Part shown: piece by piece, positions 54,174 to 55,001 of the stretch
Layout: the number at the start of each line of letters is the position of its first letter
Numbering within the stretch: position 1 is the first letter of the stretch
Origin: Chitinophagales bacterium
Lineage (GTDB): Bacteria; Bacteroidota; Bacteroidia; Chitinophagales; UBA10324
DNA length: 55,001 nucleotides
NCBI GenBank assembly: GCA_019694975.1
Contig: JAIBAY010000013.1
Span: forward strand, 1-55,001
Reading direction: 5' to 3'
The notes under the pieces: generated by a model
Database searches by the model: none
The model's input: only the letters and a program-made list of their open reading frames with translations
What the model was told of the DNA's origin: nothing
Program-made: the position numbers and the translations under genes

Positions 54174-54581
54174 ATGCCGGCGTTCATTCACTATTCCAGA
54201 ACTGCGCATGTAATCCGCCTCATTGCGGGAATCATGTGCCTGATGGCAATTCTCTTCATCAGCCTCTTCGCCTTTGATGTCTTTGATCCTGCCTTGTCCG
54301 TTCTTCAGCAGATCCAGGCATTTTTATTACATATGATTCCGTCATTTTTATTGCTGGCGATGTTGATTTTTGCCTGGAAAAAAGCGCTGACCGGCGGCAT
54401 AGTCATTCTGTTGACCGGGCTATTGCTGTCGCCGTTTGTCTTCACCCATAATTACCAGATGAATCACAATGTGTGGATGAGTTTGGGCATCATTGTCCTG
54501 ATCAATCTGCCTTTTGTACTGGTAGGAGCGCTTTTTATTGTCAGCGCTTACCTGCAGCACAAATCGCATTTGCCGGTCTGA
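54174..54581 (+). CDS. small polytopic membrane protein of unknown function
   Basis: A 135-residue membrane protein with four hydrophobic segments (about 13-33, 45-64, 71-91, 102-124) separated by short loops. The N-terminus MPAFIHYSRTAHVIRLIAGI is cytoplasmic by charge. No known motif beyond resemblance to small Bacteroidota membrane proteins. It is the only gene downstream of two palindromes and probably regulated by them. Function is not recognised. Confidence 0.7.
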   Translation: MPAFIHYSRTAHVIRLIAGIMCLMAILFISLFAFDVFDPALSVLQQIQAFLLHMIPSFLLLAMLIFAWKKALTGGIVILLTGLLLSPFVFTHNYQMNHNVWMSLGIIVLINLPFVLVGALFIVSAYLQHKSHLPV

Positions 54582-54774
54582 TTGGAGCAAAGGAAATTTT
54601 TTAAAAGGATATTTTAACCTGCAGGGGGAAGGTTTACTAATCCTTTCGAATCATTCATGTTGCATTGAACAGAAGTGTTGGCTTTGGCTTGTCAACACAG
54701 TGCAGTATTATTTCATCAGGTAAAAAGCGGGTTAGTCTTATTCAAAATGTCAAACAGCAGTTGTCATAATTTAA

Positions 54775-55001
54775 ACCCGGATTTTGCAGTAGGAATTAAG
54801 TTTTAAGAGATAACGGCATTCCCACATCACGGACTAATTTCAGTAATCCCTCCATCCAGGGTCGTTTTTCTATACTAACGGCAAGTTTGAGAATGCGTTT
54901 TGATCCTTGTTTGACAATCCAACCTCCGACTGCAAAGCAGTTGATTCTAATGCTGTGAAGCCGTTGCTGGGAGCTTGTTTGCGTCGTTACATGCTTGTAC
55001 A
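54775..55001 (-). mobile_element. IS1380-family insertion sequence, 3' end (right copy, truncated by window edge)
   Basis: Inverted copy of the left-end element, extending 101 bases further into the transposase gene. The element boundary is around 54774-54776, where CCGGG is followed (outward, on the minus strand) by TTTAAA. The rest of the element lies beyond the window. Confidence 0.85.
54796..55001 (-). CDS. IS1380-family transposase, C-terminal fragment (right copy)
   Basis: About 68 residues of the C-terminus of a DDE transposase, including the block IRINCFAVGGWIVKQGSKRI and the terminal RPWMEGLLKLVRDVG. The stop codon is at 54796-54798. The frame continues past the window edge, so the gene may be complete in the genome. 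The pattern of Trp, Gly and Arg residues matches IS1380 transposases. Confidence 0.85.
   Translation of the reverse strand, partial: YKHVTTQTSSQQRLHSIRINCFAVGGWIVKQGSKRILKLAVSIEKRPWMEGLLKLVRDVGMPLSLKT

Noticed and set aside
1..55001. A 54.6 kb composite transposon between the two IS1380 copies
   Set aside because: The interval carries core genes (murA, ftsY, ribosomal proteins, ppdK, sucB) and the copies are inverted with their 3' ends inward; a contig break at a repeat is simpler.
1..55001. CRISPR array, tRNA, rRNA or prophage
   Set aside because: No short regularly spaced repeats, no tRNA-like cloverleaf, no rRNA and no phage structural gene were found on either strand.

Overview
This window is from a member of the Bacteroidota, most likely a free-living aerobe of the Chitinophagales/Saprospiria kind; that placement is inference from gene content. 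The evidence is: four secreted proteins ending in type IX secretion (T9SS) sorting domains, a TonB-dependent receptor with a carboxypeptidase-like plug extension, the lineage-typical small proteins DUF4295, DUF4290 and DUF4920, a LuxC-type acyl-CoA reductase paired with a ferredoxin, and promoters of the Bacteroidota type (TTTG, 18-21 bases, TAnnTTTG). No rRNA, tRNA, CRISPR array, prophage or plasmid gene was recognised. Both edges of the window lie inside inverted copies of the 3' end of one IS1380-family transposase gene, so the sequence probably breaks at this repeat.

Layout. 0.3-2.9 kb (- strand): a DUF2235 alpha/beta hydrolase, a GH19 chitinase/endolysin-like hydrolase and a small helical protein. 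3.0-6.6 kb: two overlapping outer-membrane beta-barrel genes, then an isoprenylcysteine-methyltransferase-like protein and a beta-propeller lipoprotein. 6.7-9.5 kb (-): an overlapping operon of methyltransferase, PAP2 phosphatase, ZIP transporter and enoyl-CoA hydratase. 9.7-12.3 kb (+): phosphoglucosamine mutase and cysteine desulfurase. 12.3-13.8 kb: divergent acyl-CoA reductase and ferredoxin. 14-15.2 kb: an MFS exporter. 15.4-18.5 kb (+): rpmB, rpmG, DUF4295, ftsY and rimO, a translation and secretion block with the clearest promoter in the window. 18.7-26.1 kb: DUF4920 protein, pyruvate phosphate dikinase, a JmjC-like oxygenase and a UvrD/PcrA helicase.

26.4-31 kb: a secreted metzincin protease and a convergent secreted sulfatase. 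31.2-36 kb: DUF4290 protein, MurA (with Asp at the usual catalytic Cys position), a TlpA-like thioredoxin, and an aminotransferase/sulfotransferase operon. 36-40.2 kb (-): a secreted M4 protease and dihydrolipoamide dehydrogenase. 40.7-44.1 kb (+): a TonB-receptor operon with a small leading protein and a trailing lipoprotein, closed by a strong terminator. 44.2-46.8 kb (-): a methyltransferase, the 2-oxoglutarate dehydrogenase E2 and a DoxX-like membrane protein. 47-54.6 kb: a GxxExxY pseudogene, a beta-barrel protein, a fasciclin lipoprotein, a secreted arylsulfotransferase-like protein, a large secreted protein of unknown function, an S4 RNA-binding protein and a small membrane protein behind two palindromes.

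Taken together this is mostly chromosomal core (peptidoglycan precursors, ribosome, SRP, TCA cycle, Fe-S supply) interleaved with an exported repertoire of proteases, a sulfatase and a sulfotransferase-like enzyme built on shared FN3 and sorting-domain cassettes. No complete, unmistakably new multi-gene system was found. The most promising leads are the DUF2235/GH19 cluster, the JmjC-like oxygenase, the TonB-receptor operon and the paralogous protease tails.
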